Positions 25,698 through 34,371 are shown, counted from the first letter of the stretch. The stretch: 64,000 nt of DNA from Bacillota bacterium (GCA_023386495.1 JAEWJS010000010.1:1-64000), one strand, 5' to 3'. Numbers and translations: made by a program. The notes: generated by a model from the sequence alone, not told the origin.

Positions 25698-26744
25698 ATG
25701 ACGATGGACAGAGCGTTCGCTTCCAAATTCGCCAAATCCGTATTCATCACCGTCTGCATGCTGCTCGTGCTCATGTATCTCGGTTCCCGCATGTTCACGC
25801 ACATCGACCTGGCCTTGTACGGCTACATGGTCGGCACGATCGTGTTCGTATGCGGATTTTTCTACCGCTTCATCGCTTGGGGGGAGCGTCCGCCGACCAA
25901 GATCATTCTGAAGAAGGGACTAAGGCTGCTCTTCCGGAAGAGCACGCCGCAGACGACGGCCGAACACCTCGTTACCTACCGATTCATCTGGAATCGGGGC
26001 TGGTATCGCTGGACGCAGCACGTGCTGCTCGGCTGGGGCTGCATTCTGTCCTGCTTCGTCACGTTCCCGCTCGTATTCGGCTGGATGTACTTCACGATGG
26101 CCGACAATGGCTATTATTCGGTCGTCGGCTTCGGGATCGATCTGATGACGGTCAAAGCGGACGGCATCATCGCGTATCTCTTCTACAACGCGCTGAACAT
26201 CACGGCCTTCATGGTCATCGGCGGCGTGTGCATGGCCTTGTACCGCAGGCTGAAGGATATGCAGGCCCGCGCCGAGCAGACGTTCGTCTACGACTTCCTG
26301 CCGCTGTACCTGCTGCTGTTCGTGAGCATTACGGGGCTGATGCTGACGTTCGTCAATATTTTCATGCATGGCTGGGGGCATCCCGTCATCACGTTGATCC
26401 ATCAATGGTCGGTCATCCTGACGCTGACCTACTTGCCGTTCGGCAAGCTGGCGCATATCCCGTTCCGTCCGATGAGCGTCTTCGCCCGCAATTACCGCGA
26501 GCATTACGGTCAGCAGGCGATGCAGCCATGCAAGGTATGCGGCACGCAATTCGTGTCGGTCGAACAGTCGCAGGACGTTATCGATGTGCTCAGTCAGAAT
26601 CGCATGCAATTCGATATGAAGGACGGCTTCAACCTGGCAGAGCTCTGCTTGCCTTGCCGCCGCAAGTACCGGATGTCGCGCTTTACCGGCGTCCCGACGC
26701 ATAAGATCCCGGTCAAGGAGGCCAACCAGAATGCCAGAGGATAA
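25698..26744 (+). CDS. NarI/HdrE-like membrane cytochrome b subunit (operon A)
   Basis: The protein of about 348 residues has six predicted membrane helices. His residues conserved with its 41958 paralogue lie in the first helix exit (HIDLALYGY), the third helix (WTQHVLLGWG) and the last helix (LIHQW...KLAHIPF), enough for two b-type hemes. The cytoplasmic C-terminus has two CxxC pairs (CKVCGTQF and CLPCRRKY) like a small metal ribbon. It probably oxidises menaquinol and feeds electrons to the reductase encoded 14 bp into its 3' end. AAAGGAG supports ATG 25698 or 25704. Confidence 0.75.
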   Translation: MTMDRAFASKFAKSVFITVCMLLVLMYLGSRMFTHIDLALYGYMVGTIVFVCGFFYRFIAWGERPPTKIILKKGLRLLFRKSTPQTTAEHLVTYRFIWNRGWYRWTQHVLLGWGCILSCFVTFPLVFGWMYFTMADNGYYSVVGFGIDLMTVKADGIIAYLFYNALNITAFMVIGGVCMALYRRLKDMQARAEQTFVYDFLPLYLLLFVSITGLMLTFVNIFMHGWGHPVITLIHQWSVILTLTYLPFGKLAHIPFRPMSVFARNYREHYGQQAMQPCKVCGTQFVSVEQSQDVIDVLSQNRMQFDMKDGFNLAELCLPCRRKYRMSRFTGVPTHKIPVKEANQNARG

Positions 26745-28917
26745 GATCATCCCCGTTCAAGATAAGTTCTTCAAGATCATCCCGAACGTGACGCATCCGA
26801 ACGAGAAGCTTGTTCCGACGCACTGCTCGTACTGCGGCATGCAATGCGGGATGAACCTGCGGGTGAACACGTCCACGAACAAGATCATCGGCGTCGAGCC
26901 GCGCTACGATTGGCCGGTTACGCTAGGCAAAATGTGTCCGAAAGGCGTGACCGCGTATCAGCAGACGAACCACGACGACAGATTGCTGCGGCCGCTCATC
27001 CGGGACGATGCCTCGAAGAAGGGAACGAAGGAAGGCTTCCGCGAAGCGAGCTGGGAGGAAGCGTACGACCTCATCGTGCGCAAGTTCCAAGGGCTGCAAG
27101 CCGAATACGGCAAGGATTCGCTGTCGGTGTTCAGCGGCGTATCCATGACGAACGAGAAATGTTACTTAACGGGCAAGTTCGCGCGCGTCGCCTTGCAGAC
27201 GCGGTACATCGATTATAACGGCCGATTCTGCATGTCGAGCGCTGCGGCGGGCTTCATGCGCACGTTCGGCGTCGACCGCGGCTCGACGCTGCCTTGGACG
27301 GACCTGCATGAGACGGATTGCCTGTTCATTGCAGGCAGTAATACGGCGGAATGCCATCCGACCTCGATGTTCCGCGTGTGGGAGGTGCAGAATCGCGGCG
27401 GCTACTTGATCGTCGCCGATCCTCGCGAGACGCCGATCGCGCGCCGTGCCGACATTCATCTGGACCTTCGTCCGGGCACGGACCTGGCGCTGGCGAACTG
27501 CATGGTGAACCTGATCATCCAGAACGGGCATGCGGACCGCGCGTTCGTCGATGCGCATACGAACGGATTCGACGAGCTGGCTGAATTGGTCAAGACGTTC
27601 ACGCCGGAATACACGAGCGAGATTACGGGCGTTGCCCCCGAGAAGCTGATCCGCGCCGCTGACATTTACGGTAAAGCGCCGAATGCGATTGTCATGTTCG
27701 CAAGAGGCATCGAGCAGCAGCAGAAGGGTTCCGACAACGTGTCGGCGTACACGAACATGGCGCTCGTCACCGGCAAGATCGGCAGGCCGAAGGCAGGCGT
27801 CGCGACGTTCACGGGCCAGGGCAACGGCCAAGGCGGCCGCGAGCACGGCCAGAAGGCGGATGCTTTGCCGGGGTACCGCAAGATCACGAATCCGAAGCAC
27901 GTCGAAGCGGTCAGCAAGGTGTGGGGCATCGACCCGTCGGAAATGCCGGGCCCCGGCGTATCCGCCTATGAGATGTTCGAGCTGATGGAACAGAAGACGA
28001 TCCGCGGGCTGTACCTGCTCTGCTCGAATCCGGCCGTATCGGCGCCGAATGCGAACTACGTGCGCGCCGCGCTGAAGTCGCTCGACTTCATGGTCTGCTC
28101 GGACATCTACCTGTCCGAATCCGCGGAATTCGCCGACGTCGTCCTGCCGTCCGTCACCTGGTCGGAGGATGAAGGCACGGTGACGAACCTGGAAGGACGC
28201 ATTATCAAGATCAACAAGGCGCAGGAGCCGATCGGCGAATCGAAGCCGGACTGGCTGATCGAGGTGGAGCTGGCAGAACGGCTGGGACGCGGGCAATATT
28301 TTCGCCATCTGAAGACAGCGAAGGACGTAAACGACGAGTTCCGCTTGGCATCCAAGGACGGGTATGCCGATTATTACGGCGCGACTTGGGAGAAAATCGA
28401 GCGGCAGAACGGCGTCTTCTGGCCCTGCAAGAACGAGGAGGATCCCGGGACGCCGCATATGTTCCTCGACAAGAAGTTCTATCATGCCGACGGCAAAGCG
28501 CTGTTATGCGCGCTGCCTTACCGGCCGCCGGCAGAGGAGCCCTGCGAGCAATATCCGCTTCGCCTCACGACCGGCCGGGTCGTCTATCACTACTTGTCGG
28601 GCAATCAGACCCGCCGGATTCCGTTCCTGCGCGATATGTGCCCGGAGCCTTACGTCGAGGTGCATCCGGAGACGGCTGCCTTGTACGGCATCGGGCATGA
28701 TGAGATGGTGCGGCTCTACACGAGGCGCGGCGAAGCCCGCTATAAGGTCAAGATTACGGAAGCGATTCGCCAGGACACGGTGTTCGTGCCGTATCACTTC
28801 GGCCATGATCAGTCGGTTAACCTGTTGACGATCCCGGCGCTCGATCCGATGTCCAAGATGCCGGAATTCAAAGCCTGCGCGGCGCAAATCGAGAAGGAAG
28901 CGGTGGTCGTACGATGA
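26731..28917 (+). CDS. Nas/Nap-type molybdopterin nitrate reductase catalytic subunit (operon A)
   Basis: The protein of 728 residues reduces nitrate (by family) at a bis-MGD molybdenum centre. Cys32, Cys35, Cys39 and Cys69 bind the N-terminal [4Fe-4S] cluster. Cys167 in YNGRFCMSSAAAG is the expected molybdenum ligand, as in NapA and NasA. GSNTAECHP, GNGQGGREHGQKAD and the C-terminal LTTGRVVYHYLSGNQTRR are cofactor-binding. There is no Tat signal, so it acts in the cytoplasm. It is followed by a ferredoxin subunit, a Rieske protein and a small membrane protein, so it looks respiratory, not assimilatory. A different oxyanion substrate (for example chlorate or selenate) cannot be excluded. Confidence 0.88.
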   Translation: MPEDKIIPVQDKFFKIIPNVTHPNEKLVPTHCSYCGMQCGMNLRVNTSTNKIIGVEPRYDWPVTLGKMCPKGVTAYQQTNHDDRLLRPLIRDDASKKGTKEGFREASWEEAYDLIVRKFQGLQAEYGKDSLSVFSGVSMTNEKCYLTGKFARVALQTRYIDYNGRFCMSSAAAGFMRTFGVDRGSTLPWTDLHETDCLFIAGSNTAECHPTSMFRVWEVQNRGGYLIVADPRETPIARRADIHLDLRPGTDLALANCMVNLIIQNGHADRAFVDAHTNGFDELAELVKTFTPEYTSEITGVAPEKLIRAADIYGKAPNAIVMFARGIEQQQKGSDNVSAYTNMALVTGKIGRPKAGVATFTGQGNGQGGREHGQKADALPGYRKITNPKHVEAVSKVWGIDPSEMPGPGVSAYEMFELMEQKTIRGLYLLCSNPAVSAPNANYVRAALKSLDFMVCSDIYLSESAEFADVVLPSVTWSEDEGTVTNLEGRIIKINKAQEPIGESKPDWLIEVELAERLGRGQYFRHLKTAKDVNDEFRLASKDGYADYYGATWEKIERQNGVFWPCKNEEDPGTPHMFLDKKFYHADGKALLCALPYRPPAEEPCEQYPLRLTTGRVVYHYLSGNQTRRIPFLRDMCPEPYVEVHPETAALYGIGHDEMVRLYTRRGEARYKVKITEAIRQDTVFVPYHFGHDQSVNLLTIPALDPMSKMPEFKACAAQIEKEAVVVR

Positions 28918-29480
28918 AGCATCATCTATATATCGAGATGGACAATTGCATTGGCTGCCGCAGCTGCCTGGCTGCCTGCACCCAGTGCGGGGGGCACGAC
29001 GAGCGGAACCGGAACTACGTCTACGACGTGAACCCGCTCGTCGACCGCCAGACGATTCCGCTCATGTGTCTGCACTGCGTCAATCCGGCCTGCGCGAGAA
29101 GCTGCCCGGCACAGGCGATCCAGATCACGGACAGCGGAGCGGTATTGTCCGCGCTCGTCGAGAAGTGCATCGGCTGCCAGAACTGCACGATCGCTTGCCC
29201 GTATGGCATCCCGAAGTTCGACGAAGAGCAGAACCTCATGTACAAGTGCGACCTGTGCTATGACCGGACGAAGGATGACATCCCGCCGATGTGCGCGTCG
29301 GTCTGCCCGACGAATACGCTGCAATGGCTGACGGAGGATGAGCTTGCGGCGAAGAAAGAGCAGCATGTGCTGGGTAAATGGGTAGCAAGCCACGAGCCGT
29401 TCGACCCGCTCGAAGGCGAGACGAACGTGAAAATAAGCCTGCCAGGCATCTTACAAGGCAAGCAGAAGCTTTTTAGTTAA
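28914..29480 (+). CDS. four-cluster [4Fe-4S] ferredoxin subunit (NrfC/DmsB-like, operon A)
   Basis: The protein of 188 residues has four Cys groups: CIGCRSCLAAC, CLHCVNPACARSCP, CIGCQNCTIACPYG and CDLCYD...CASVCP. This is the pattern of electron-transfer subunits of molybdopterin oxidoreductases. It has no export signal, so it would sit on the cytoplasmic face between cytochrome b and the catalytic subunit. ATG overlaps the stop of the reductase gene by 4 bp. Confidence 0.93.
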   Translation: MKHHLYIEMDNCIGCRSCLAACTQCGGHDERNRNYVYDVNPLVDRQTIPLMCLHCVNPACARSCPAQAIQITDSGAVLSALVEKCIGCQNCTIACPYGIPKFDEEQNLMYKCDLCYDRTKDDIPPMCASVCPTNTLQWLTEDELAAKKEQHVLGKWVASHEPFDPLEGETNVKISLPGILQGKQKLFS

Positions 29481-29496
29481 GAGAGGAGGGGCTGTT

Positions 29497-30033
29497 ATGA
29501 GCACGGATAAGGGCGCGAAGGATCAGGCGCTGCCGTTCGAGGAAGACAATTATACCCATAATATCCGTAAGTCAGGCGAGCGCAAGCTCGACCGGCGCGG
29601 CTTCATGAAGCTGATGGTCGGCGCCGCAGGCCTATTCGCCGTGTCGACGCTGCCGTGGGGCGCGATCGCCGCGAAGGAATTAACGGGGTTAAGAAAAAAG
29701 TCGTACGACGCGAAGAAGATTGCCGATCTTAGCAGTATCGGCGTGGGTGAGGCCGTTGAATTCGCCTACCCGGGGAAACATGATACGGCGCTGATGGTCC
29801 GCCTCTCCGAGACCGAATTCAAGGCCTACCATAACGCTTGCACGCATCTGAAATGTCCGGTCTTCTGGAGCAAGGAAGAAGGCGAGCTCGTCTGTCCTTG
29901 CCATCACGGCTTCTTCGACGTCCATACCGGCAATCCGACTGCCGGGCCGCCGAAGCGTCCGCTTCCCGAGGTGCTGCTGAAAGCAGAAAATGGCGCGATC
30001 TATGCGACGGGAGTGAAGCGGTATGAAACGTAG
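29497..30033 (+). CDS. Tat-targeted Rieske [2Fe-2S] protein (operon A)
   Basis: The protein of 178 residues has a twin-arginine motif LDRRGFMKLMVGAAGLFAVS (residues 31-50) with a membrane anchor, then a Rieske domain. Ligands are Cys115/His117 in CTHLKC and Cys133/His136 in CPCHHG. Cys120 and Cys135 could form the disulfide typical of high-potential bc1-type Rieske proteins. The Tat signal predicts an external cluster, whereas the reductase is cytoplasmic. In haloarchaeal nitrate reductase operons a Rieske and cytochrome b pair are also encoded with the reductase. Confidence 0.93.
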   Translation: MSTDKGAKDQALPFEEDNYTHNIRKSGERKLDRRGFMKLMVGAAGLFAVSTLPWGAIAAKELTGLRKKSYDAKKIADLSSIGVGEAVEFAYPGKHDTALMVRLSETEFKAYHNACTHLKCPVFWSKEEGELVCPCHHGFFDVHTGNPTAGPPKRPLPEVLLKAENGAIYATGVKRYET

Positions 30034-30211
30034 CTGGCGCGGCGTCATCCTGTTATGCCTTGTGCTGCTGTTGAACATTATTTTCACGCAGCAGACGGTG
30101 AACGCCTTCTTCTATGATCGATACGTAACGGTGCTGCTATTCTGCGGCTTGAACGTGCTGACGTTCCCGCTTGCCCTCTGGATCTATCGCAAGGAGCGTG
30201 ATCGCGTATGA
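30023..30211 (+). CDS. 62-residue two-helix membrane protein (operon A)
   Basis: The protein has two hydrophobic segments (GVILLCLVLLLNIIFTQ and YVTVLLFCGLNVLTFPLALWIY) and a basic C-terminus. It overlaps the Rieske gene by 11 bp and the transporter gene by 4 bp. A size-matched gene occupies the same slot in operon B (46385), which argues that it is a genuine small subunit of the membrane complex. The family is not recognised. Confidence 0.75.
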   Translation: MKRSWRGVILLCLVLLLNIIFTQQTVNAFFYDRYVTVLLFCGLNVLTFPLALWIYRKERDRV

Positions 30212-31743
30212 ATGTTAACAAGGGCGCGCGGCAGCTGCCGCTGCAGACTGTAAGTCTTGTGCTAGGCTTCATGGTATGGGTCATTCTATCCTCGCTCATG
30301 CCTTTCATTAAAGAAGAGATTCAATTGACGCCGGGGCAGCTGACTTGGGTAACGGCGATTCCGATCTTGCTCGGCTCGGTGCTGCGCATTCCGATCGGCT
30401 ATTGGACGAACCGCTTCGGCGCGCGCCAGCTGTTCATGATCAGCTTCGTGCTGCTGCTCGCTCCCGTCTTTTGGGTCAGCCAAGCGGATTCGTTCTTCGA
30501 TCTGGTGATCGGCGGCTTGTTCCTCGGCATCGGCGGCGCCGTGTTCTCCGTCGGCGTCACCTCGCTGCCGAAGTATTACGCGAAGGAACGCCATGGATTC
30601 GTCAACGGCATCTACGGCATCGGCAATCTGGGGACGGCGCTCTCGTCGTTCGGTGCGCCCGTGCTGGCGAGCCAGATCGGCTGGTCCAAGACGGTCTTGG
30701 CGTACAGCGTGCTGCTGATCGTGATGGCGGCCTTGAACTTCCTGCTCGGCGACCGCGAGGAGCCGAAGGTGGCGACATCGCTCGGCAAGCAGATTCGCGA
30801 CGTGTATAAGAACGAGAAGCTGTGGCTCCTATGCTTGTTCTACTTCATCACGTTCGGTTCTTTCGTCGCGTTCACGGTCTATTTGCCGAATTTCTTGGTC
30901 TCGCACTTCGAATTGGCGAAGGTCGATGCCGGCATGCGCACGGCAGGCTTCATTCTGCTGGCAACGGCCATGCGTCCTGTCGGCGGATGGCTGGGCGACC
31001 GTTTCAACCCGTTCAAGATACTGATGCTCATATTCGGGGGCTTGACGGTCGCGGCCGTGCTGCTATCCTTCGCGCCGGATATGACCTGGTATACGGTGGG
31101 CTGCTTGACCGTGGCTTTATGCGCAGGTACGGGGAACGGGACGATTTTCAAGCTGGTGCCGCTCTACTTCACGAAGCAAGCCGGCATCGCGAACGGGGTC
31201 ATCTCGGCGATGGGCGGCCTTGGAGGCTTCTTCCCGCCGCTCATGCTGACGCTGCTCTTCAGCATCACGGGACACTATGCGATCGGCTTCATGGCCTTGT
31301 CGCAGGTTGCGCTCGCGAGCCTGATCCTCGTCGTATGGCTGTTCTACCAAGAGAAGTTAAGCCTGTCGCAGCGGATCATCGAGCACACGGTGGAAGGCAT
31401 CATGGTGACCGATCTGACGGGGACGATAATATCGGTCAATGCGTCGTTCACGCGATTGACCGGTTATTCATCCGCCGAAGCGGTCGGCAAGAAGCCGAGC
31501 TTGTTGAAGTCCGGCAGGCAGAGCCGCGAATTCTATGATGCCCTATGGGAGACCATTAGGGAGCAGGGCTTCTGGCAGGGCGAGATCTGGAACCGCAAGA
31601 AGAACGGCGACATCTATCTGGAGTGGCTGACGATCAGCGCCGTGCGCAATGACGCCGGCGACATCGTGCACTATACCGGCATGTTCAGCGACATTACCGA
31701 GCAGCGCAGCGCGCGTGCGGAGACGGAGGAACAAAGTGCCTAG
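30208..31743 (+). CDS. narK: NarK-like nitrate/nitrite transporter with C-terminal PAS domain
   Basis: The protein of 511 residues is an MFS carrier (residues 1 to about 385, twelve helices) of the nitrate/nitrite porter family. RIPIGYWTNRFGARQ, GIGGAVFSVGVTSLPKYY, GNLGTALSSFGAP, GWLGDRFNPFK and AGTGNGTIFKLVP are NarK/NasA motifs. A soluble PAS-PAC domain follows at about 392-500 (TVEGIMVTDLTGTIISVN, ELTGY-like RLTGYSSAEAVGKKPSLLKSG, GFWQGEIWNRKKNGDIY, GMFSDIT). Such PAS domains normally occur in sensor kinases or cyclic-di-GMP enzymes, but no output domain is attached. It is coupled to the small membrane gene (ATGA). Confidence 0.92.
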   Translation: MNVNKGARQLPLQTVSLVLGFMVWVILSSLMPFIKEEIQLTPGQLTWVTAIPILLGSVLRIPIGYWTNRFGARQLFMISFVLLLAPVFWVSQADSFFDLVIGGLFLGIGGAVFSVGVTSLPKYYAKERHGFVNGIYGIGNLGTALSSFGAPVLASQIGWSKTVLAYSVLLIVMAALNFLLGDREEPKVATSLGKQIRDVYKNEKLWLLCLFYFITFGSFVAFTVYLPNFLVSHFELAKVDAGMRTAGFILLATAMRPVGGWLGDRFNPFKILMLIFGGLTVAAVLLSFAPDMTWYTVGCLTVALCAGTGNGTIFKLVPLYFTKQAGIANGVISAMGGLGGFFPPLMLTLLFSITGHYAIGFMALSQVALASLILVVWLFYQEKLSLSQRIIEHTVEGIMVTDLTGTIISVNASFTRLTGYSSAEAVGKKPSLLKSGRQSREFYDALWETIREQGFWQGEIWNRKKNGDIYLEWLTISAVRNDAGDIVHYTGMFSDITEQRSARAETEEQSA

Positions 31744-32065
31744 CGAATATGCAATCGACCTGGTCTTCATTCGTCCCGATACGGACACGGAAGGCTTCCA
31801 TTCCGAAATTGAGCAGGAGATGGAACGCATCGTCGGCAAGAGCGGCAAGTGGTACGCGGAGCGCAAAAAGCAGGACGCGCTCGATGTCTCCGTCGTGCAG
31901 TTGAACGGACTGACGGTGCTGGACACCGAAGCAGAAGTCATCGAACAGTTGGAGGGCCGCATGACATCGCCTTGCTGGGACTGGCTGAGCGGCTACCGTC
32001 TGGAGGTCATCCCGAAGGAAGAAGCCGGCTGCTGCGCGATGAAGCGCAAGCAGGGAACCGCATGA
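31736..32065 (+). CDS. 109-residue protein of unknown function in nitrate operon A
   Basis: Starts at GTG 31736 with GGAGGAAC just upstream and overlaps the transporter gene by 8 bp. The sequence begins VPSEYAIDLVFIRPDTDTEGFHSEI and has WDWLSGYRLEVIP near the end with a terminal CC pair. It is soluble, acidic and alpha/beta by appearance. No family recognised. Coupling suggests a role in transport, sensing or reductase assembly. Confidence 0.7.
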   Translation: MPSEYAIDLVFIRPDTDTEGFHSEIEQEMERIVGKSGKWYAERKKQDALDVSVVQLNGLTVLDTEAEVIEQLEGRMTSPCWDWLSGYRLEVIPKEEAGCCAMKRKQGTA

Positions 32066-32397
32066 GCCTTCCGATGGGGGAGATGAAAGAGAGGAATGAA
32101 ATGGACGAGATGGATGCGGTGAACGAGCTGGAGAAGAAGTTGGCTGCATGGCAGGGCCGATTCATCGAAGTGCGGATTGTCGATCTTGCCGGCGAGGATC
32201 CAATCGCGCCGCCGCGGGTCGAGATGCTGCATCATGCCGTCGTGTTGGAGGATGGCGGGATGCTGCAGTTCTATTTTAACCCGCAGCAGTTCTTGTCGGT
32301 TCCGCTGTTCGATGAGGGGCTTACGAGCTGTAGCGACCGGATGCTGCGTTCGGAGGATAAGCATGCGAACCTGGTCTATGAAGTGCGATTGATCTGA
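32062..32397 (+). CDS. small acidic protein of unknown function in nitrate operon A
   Basis: The protein of 111 residues (or 98 if it begins at ATG 32101, which has AAGAGAGG upstream) starts with an acidic helix (DEMDAVNELEKKLAAWQGRF) and continues with short strands (FIEVRIVDLAGEDPIAPP, YFNPQQFLSVP). ATG 32062 overlaps the previous stop as ATGA. A terminator follows at 32402. No family recognised. Confidence 0.65.
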   Translation: MSLPMGEMKERNEMDEMDAVNELEKKLAAWQGRFIEVRIVDLAGEDPIAPPRVEMLHHAVVLEDGGMLQFYFNPQQFLSVPLFDEGLTSCSDRMLRSEDKHANLVYEVRLI

Positions 32398-32401
32398 AGA
32401 G

Positions 32402-32436
32402 AAGCTTGCCGAGCGATCCGTTCGGCAAGCTTTTTT
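32402..32436 (+). terminator. rho-independent terminator of nitrate operon A
   Basis: AAGCTTGCCGA (32402-32412) pairs with TCGGCAAGCTT (32422-32432), followed by TTTT. Confidence 0.93.
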
Positions 32437-32465
32437 ATTCGGATATGCGATAGGCGCGATCGGTT

Positions 32466-32508
32466 TGTGACCCCCGTCACAAACCCTATTCCCGTTCCGT
32501 TCTACAAT
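32466..32508 (+). promoter_or_regulatory. perfect Crp/Fnr-type operator and -10 for the DUF2249 operon
   Basis: TGTGACCCCCGTCACA at 32466-32481 is a perfect TGTGA-N6-TCACA palindrome, extended by flanking TT/AA. TACAAT at 32503-32508 lies 21 bp downstream, so the centre is close to -41.5, ideal for class II activation. Confidence 0.85.
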
Positions 32509-32552
32509 GCGTGTAACGAGAGAAATCCATATTGAATAAGGGAGTGATCGGT

Positions 32553-33101
32553 ATGAGTGAGCCACGTACGGTGGAATTGGATGTAAGGCCTCATCTGCGC
32601 AAGAAGCTGGAGCCGTTCCAGCTCATTATGGATGCGGTGAAAAGCTTGGAGAAGGACGACACGTTCGTGCTGCATGCGACGTTCAAGCCGACACCGCTCC
32701 TGATGGTCATGAAGGGCAAAGGCTATCGCAACACGGTGCATCAAGTGGCCGAGGACCATTGGGTCACGACATTCGTACACAAGAGCCGACCGATGCCGGA
32801 CGAGTCCGTGGGTGAAGAAGCGGATAAGGAAGCGGCACTCAATACGGCGGACGCCGATGGGGATGCGCACGGCAATGGCGAGCCCTCTGTCTTCTTGCTC
32901 GACAACCGCGGTATGCAGCCGCCGGCACCGATGATCCGCACGTTGAAGAAGCTTGAGCAGGCGCAAGCCGGCGATACCGTCATCATTCATAATGACCGGG
33001 TACCGATGTTCTTAATCGAAGAGCTGCAGTCGCTCGGTTACGGCTACGAGATCGAAGAACAGGAAGACGGGTCGGCTAAGGTTGCCATTCAGAAGTCGTA
33101 G
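32553..33101 (+). CDS. tandem DUF2249 protein
   Basis: The protein of 182 residues has two DUF2249 (SirA/TusA-like) domains: residues about 1-70 (VELDVRPHLRKKLEPFQLIMDAVKSLEKDDTFVLHATFKPTPLLMVMKGKG) and about 115-180 (LLDNRGMQPPAPMIRTLKKLEQAQAGDTVIIHNDRVPMFLIEELQSLGY), joined by an acidic linker. There is no catalytic Cys. DUF2249 genes often accompany denitrification and NO-response genes in Bacilli; the role is unknown. GGGAG precedes ATG 32553. It heads a unit with the following membrane and DUF59 genes. Confidence 0.85.
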   Translation: MSEPRTVELDVRPHLRKKLEPFQLIMDAVKSLEKDDTFVLHATFKPTPLLMVMKGKGYRNTVHQVAEDHWVTTFVHKSRPMPDESVGEEADKEAALNTADADGDAHGNGEPSVFLLDNRGMQPPAPMIRTLKKLEQAQAGDTVIIHNDRVPMFLIEELQSLGYGYEIEEQEDGSAKVAIQKS

Positions 33102-33141
33102 CTCGAAAAGCATTTGACGATAGACGCTTGGAGGTGCTGGG

Positions 33142-34371
33142 ATGTTTCGACTGCCGTTCGCATTCATTATTACCGGGATGATCAGCTTCGTGCTGTTTCA
33201 TCTGCTCACGCTGACGAACTTCGCCGGATGGGCAGCCGAAGCCCCGCGAGGTCCGGAGGGTTGGTTCCATACGCACTTGATCGTCCTTGGCTGGGCGACG
33301 ATGATCGCGATGGGCGCCGTCTATCAATTGATTAACGTCGTCCTGCAATCCGACTTGTACAGCACGAAGCTCGGCTTCGTCCACTATGGCTTGTTCACGA
33401 TCGGCACGACAGGGCTGCTCGCCGGCTTCCGCACAGTGAATACGCAGTGGATCGCGATATTCGCGACGATCGCGAGTGCGGGCATTCTGTTATTCGCCGT
33501 CAATATCGGCATGACGCTCTGGCGGGCGAGGCAGTGGAATACGATCACGATTAGCACGGCCTGCGCGGTCGGCTATTTATGCCTAACCGCAATCAGCGGC
33601 ATGCTGATGGGCTTGAACTTCCGCTTCGACTTTCTCGGCATGGCCCATGAGCAGCTGTTCGGCGCCCATATCTGGCTCGGGACGGCCGGCTGGTTCGGCA
33701 TGCTGATTACGGGATTCAGCTACAAGCTGCTGCCAATGTTCTACCTGTCCCATGATTATCCGGAGAAGCTGCAGTTCGGCGTGCTCGCGCTGTGGAACGC
33801 TGCCGTCGTACTGGGGGCGACTTCATTCTTGAGCGGCGCGCAGGGGCTGCTAACGGTTGCGCTTATCGCGATGACGGCAGCGCTCATGCTGTACGTGTTC
33901 CATATGGAACAGATCAAGAAGCGCAAGCACAAGAAGACGCCGGGAGCGGGCATCGCTTGGACCATTTGGTCCGCGCGGACGCTGCTTGTGACAGCTGCCG
34001 CAGGCAGCGTGCTGTACGCCATCGATCCGGCTTTCGTCATGCAGGGATCCATGCCGGTATTGTTGCTATGGATGTATCTGTACGGATGGGTAGCGATCAC
34101 GATTCTTGGCTATCTGTCCAAGATCGTGCCGTTCCTCTGGTGGACGCATAAGTACGGTCCGCTCGCCGGCAAGCAGAAGGTGCCGACGATGGGGCAGCTG
34201 CTGGCTGAGAAGCCGATTCATTGGGGGCTTGCGGCCGTGATCGTCTGTTTGGTTGGTGTACTCGTCGGCCTTGGATTGAATGCCGCGGCTGTCACGATGA
34301 CAGCGGGATCGCTGCTCTCGCTGGCGGCAATCGGGTATATGGCGCAGATCGCTTATGTTTTTAGGCGATAG
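33142..34371 (+). CDS. heme-copper-oxidase subunit I-like / NnrS-like membrane protein
   Basis: The protein of 409 residues has about twelve membrane helices. GWFHTHLIVLGWATMIAMGAVYQL, FGAHIWLGTAGWFGMLITGFSYKLLP and FLWWTHKYG have regularly spaced His that could bind heme b and a second metal, as in cbb3-type subunit I or NnrS. The full oxidase set of six His is not evident. It follows the DUF2249 gene by 40 bp and is presumably under the same operator. A role in NO detoxification or sensing is inferred from context. Confidence 0.7.
   Translation: MFRLPFAFIITGMISFVLFHLLTLTNFAGWAAEAPRGPEGWFHTHLIVLGWATMIAMGAVYQLINVVLQSDLYSTKLGFVHYGLFTIGTTGLLAGFRTVNTQWIAIFATIASAGILLFAVNIGMTLWRARQWNTITISTACAVGYLCLTAISGMLMGLNFRFDFLGMAHEQLFGAHIWLGTAGWFGMLITGFSYKLLPMFYLSHDYPEKLQFGVLALWNAAVVLGATSFLSGAQGLLTVALIAMTAALMLYVFHMEQIKKRKHKKTPGAGIAWTIWSARTLLVTAAAGSVLYAIDPAFVMQGSMPVLLLWMYLYGWVAITILGYLSKIVPFLWWTHKYGPLAGKQKVPTMGQLLAEKPIHWGLAAVIVCLVGVLVGLGLNAAAVTMTAGSLLSLAAIGYMAQIAYVFRR

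Noticed and set aside
26731..28917. NarG-type membrane nitrate reductase
   Set aside because: The subunit is 728 residues, far shorter than NarG (about 1200), has the NapA/NasA-type Cys molybdenum ligand, and no narH/narJ genes are present.
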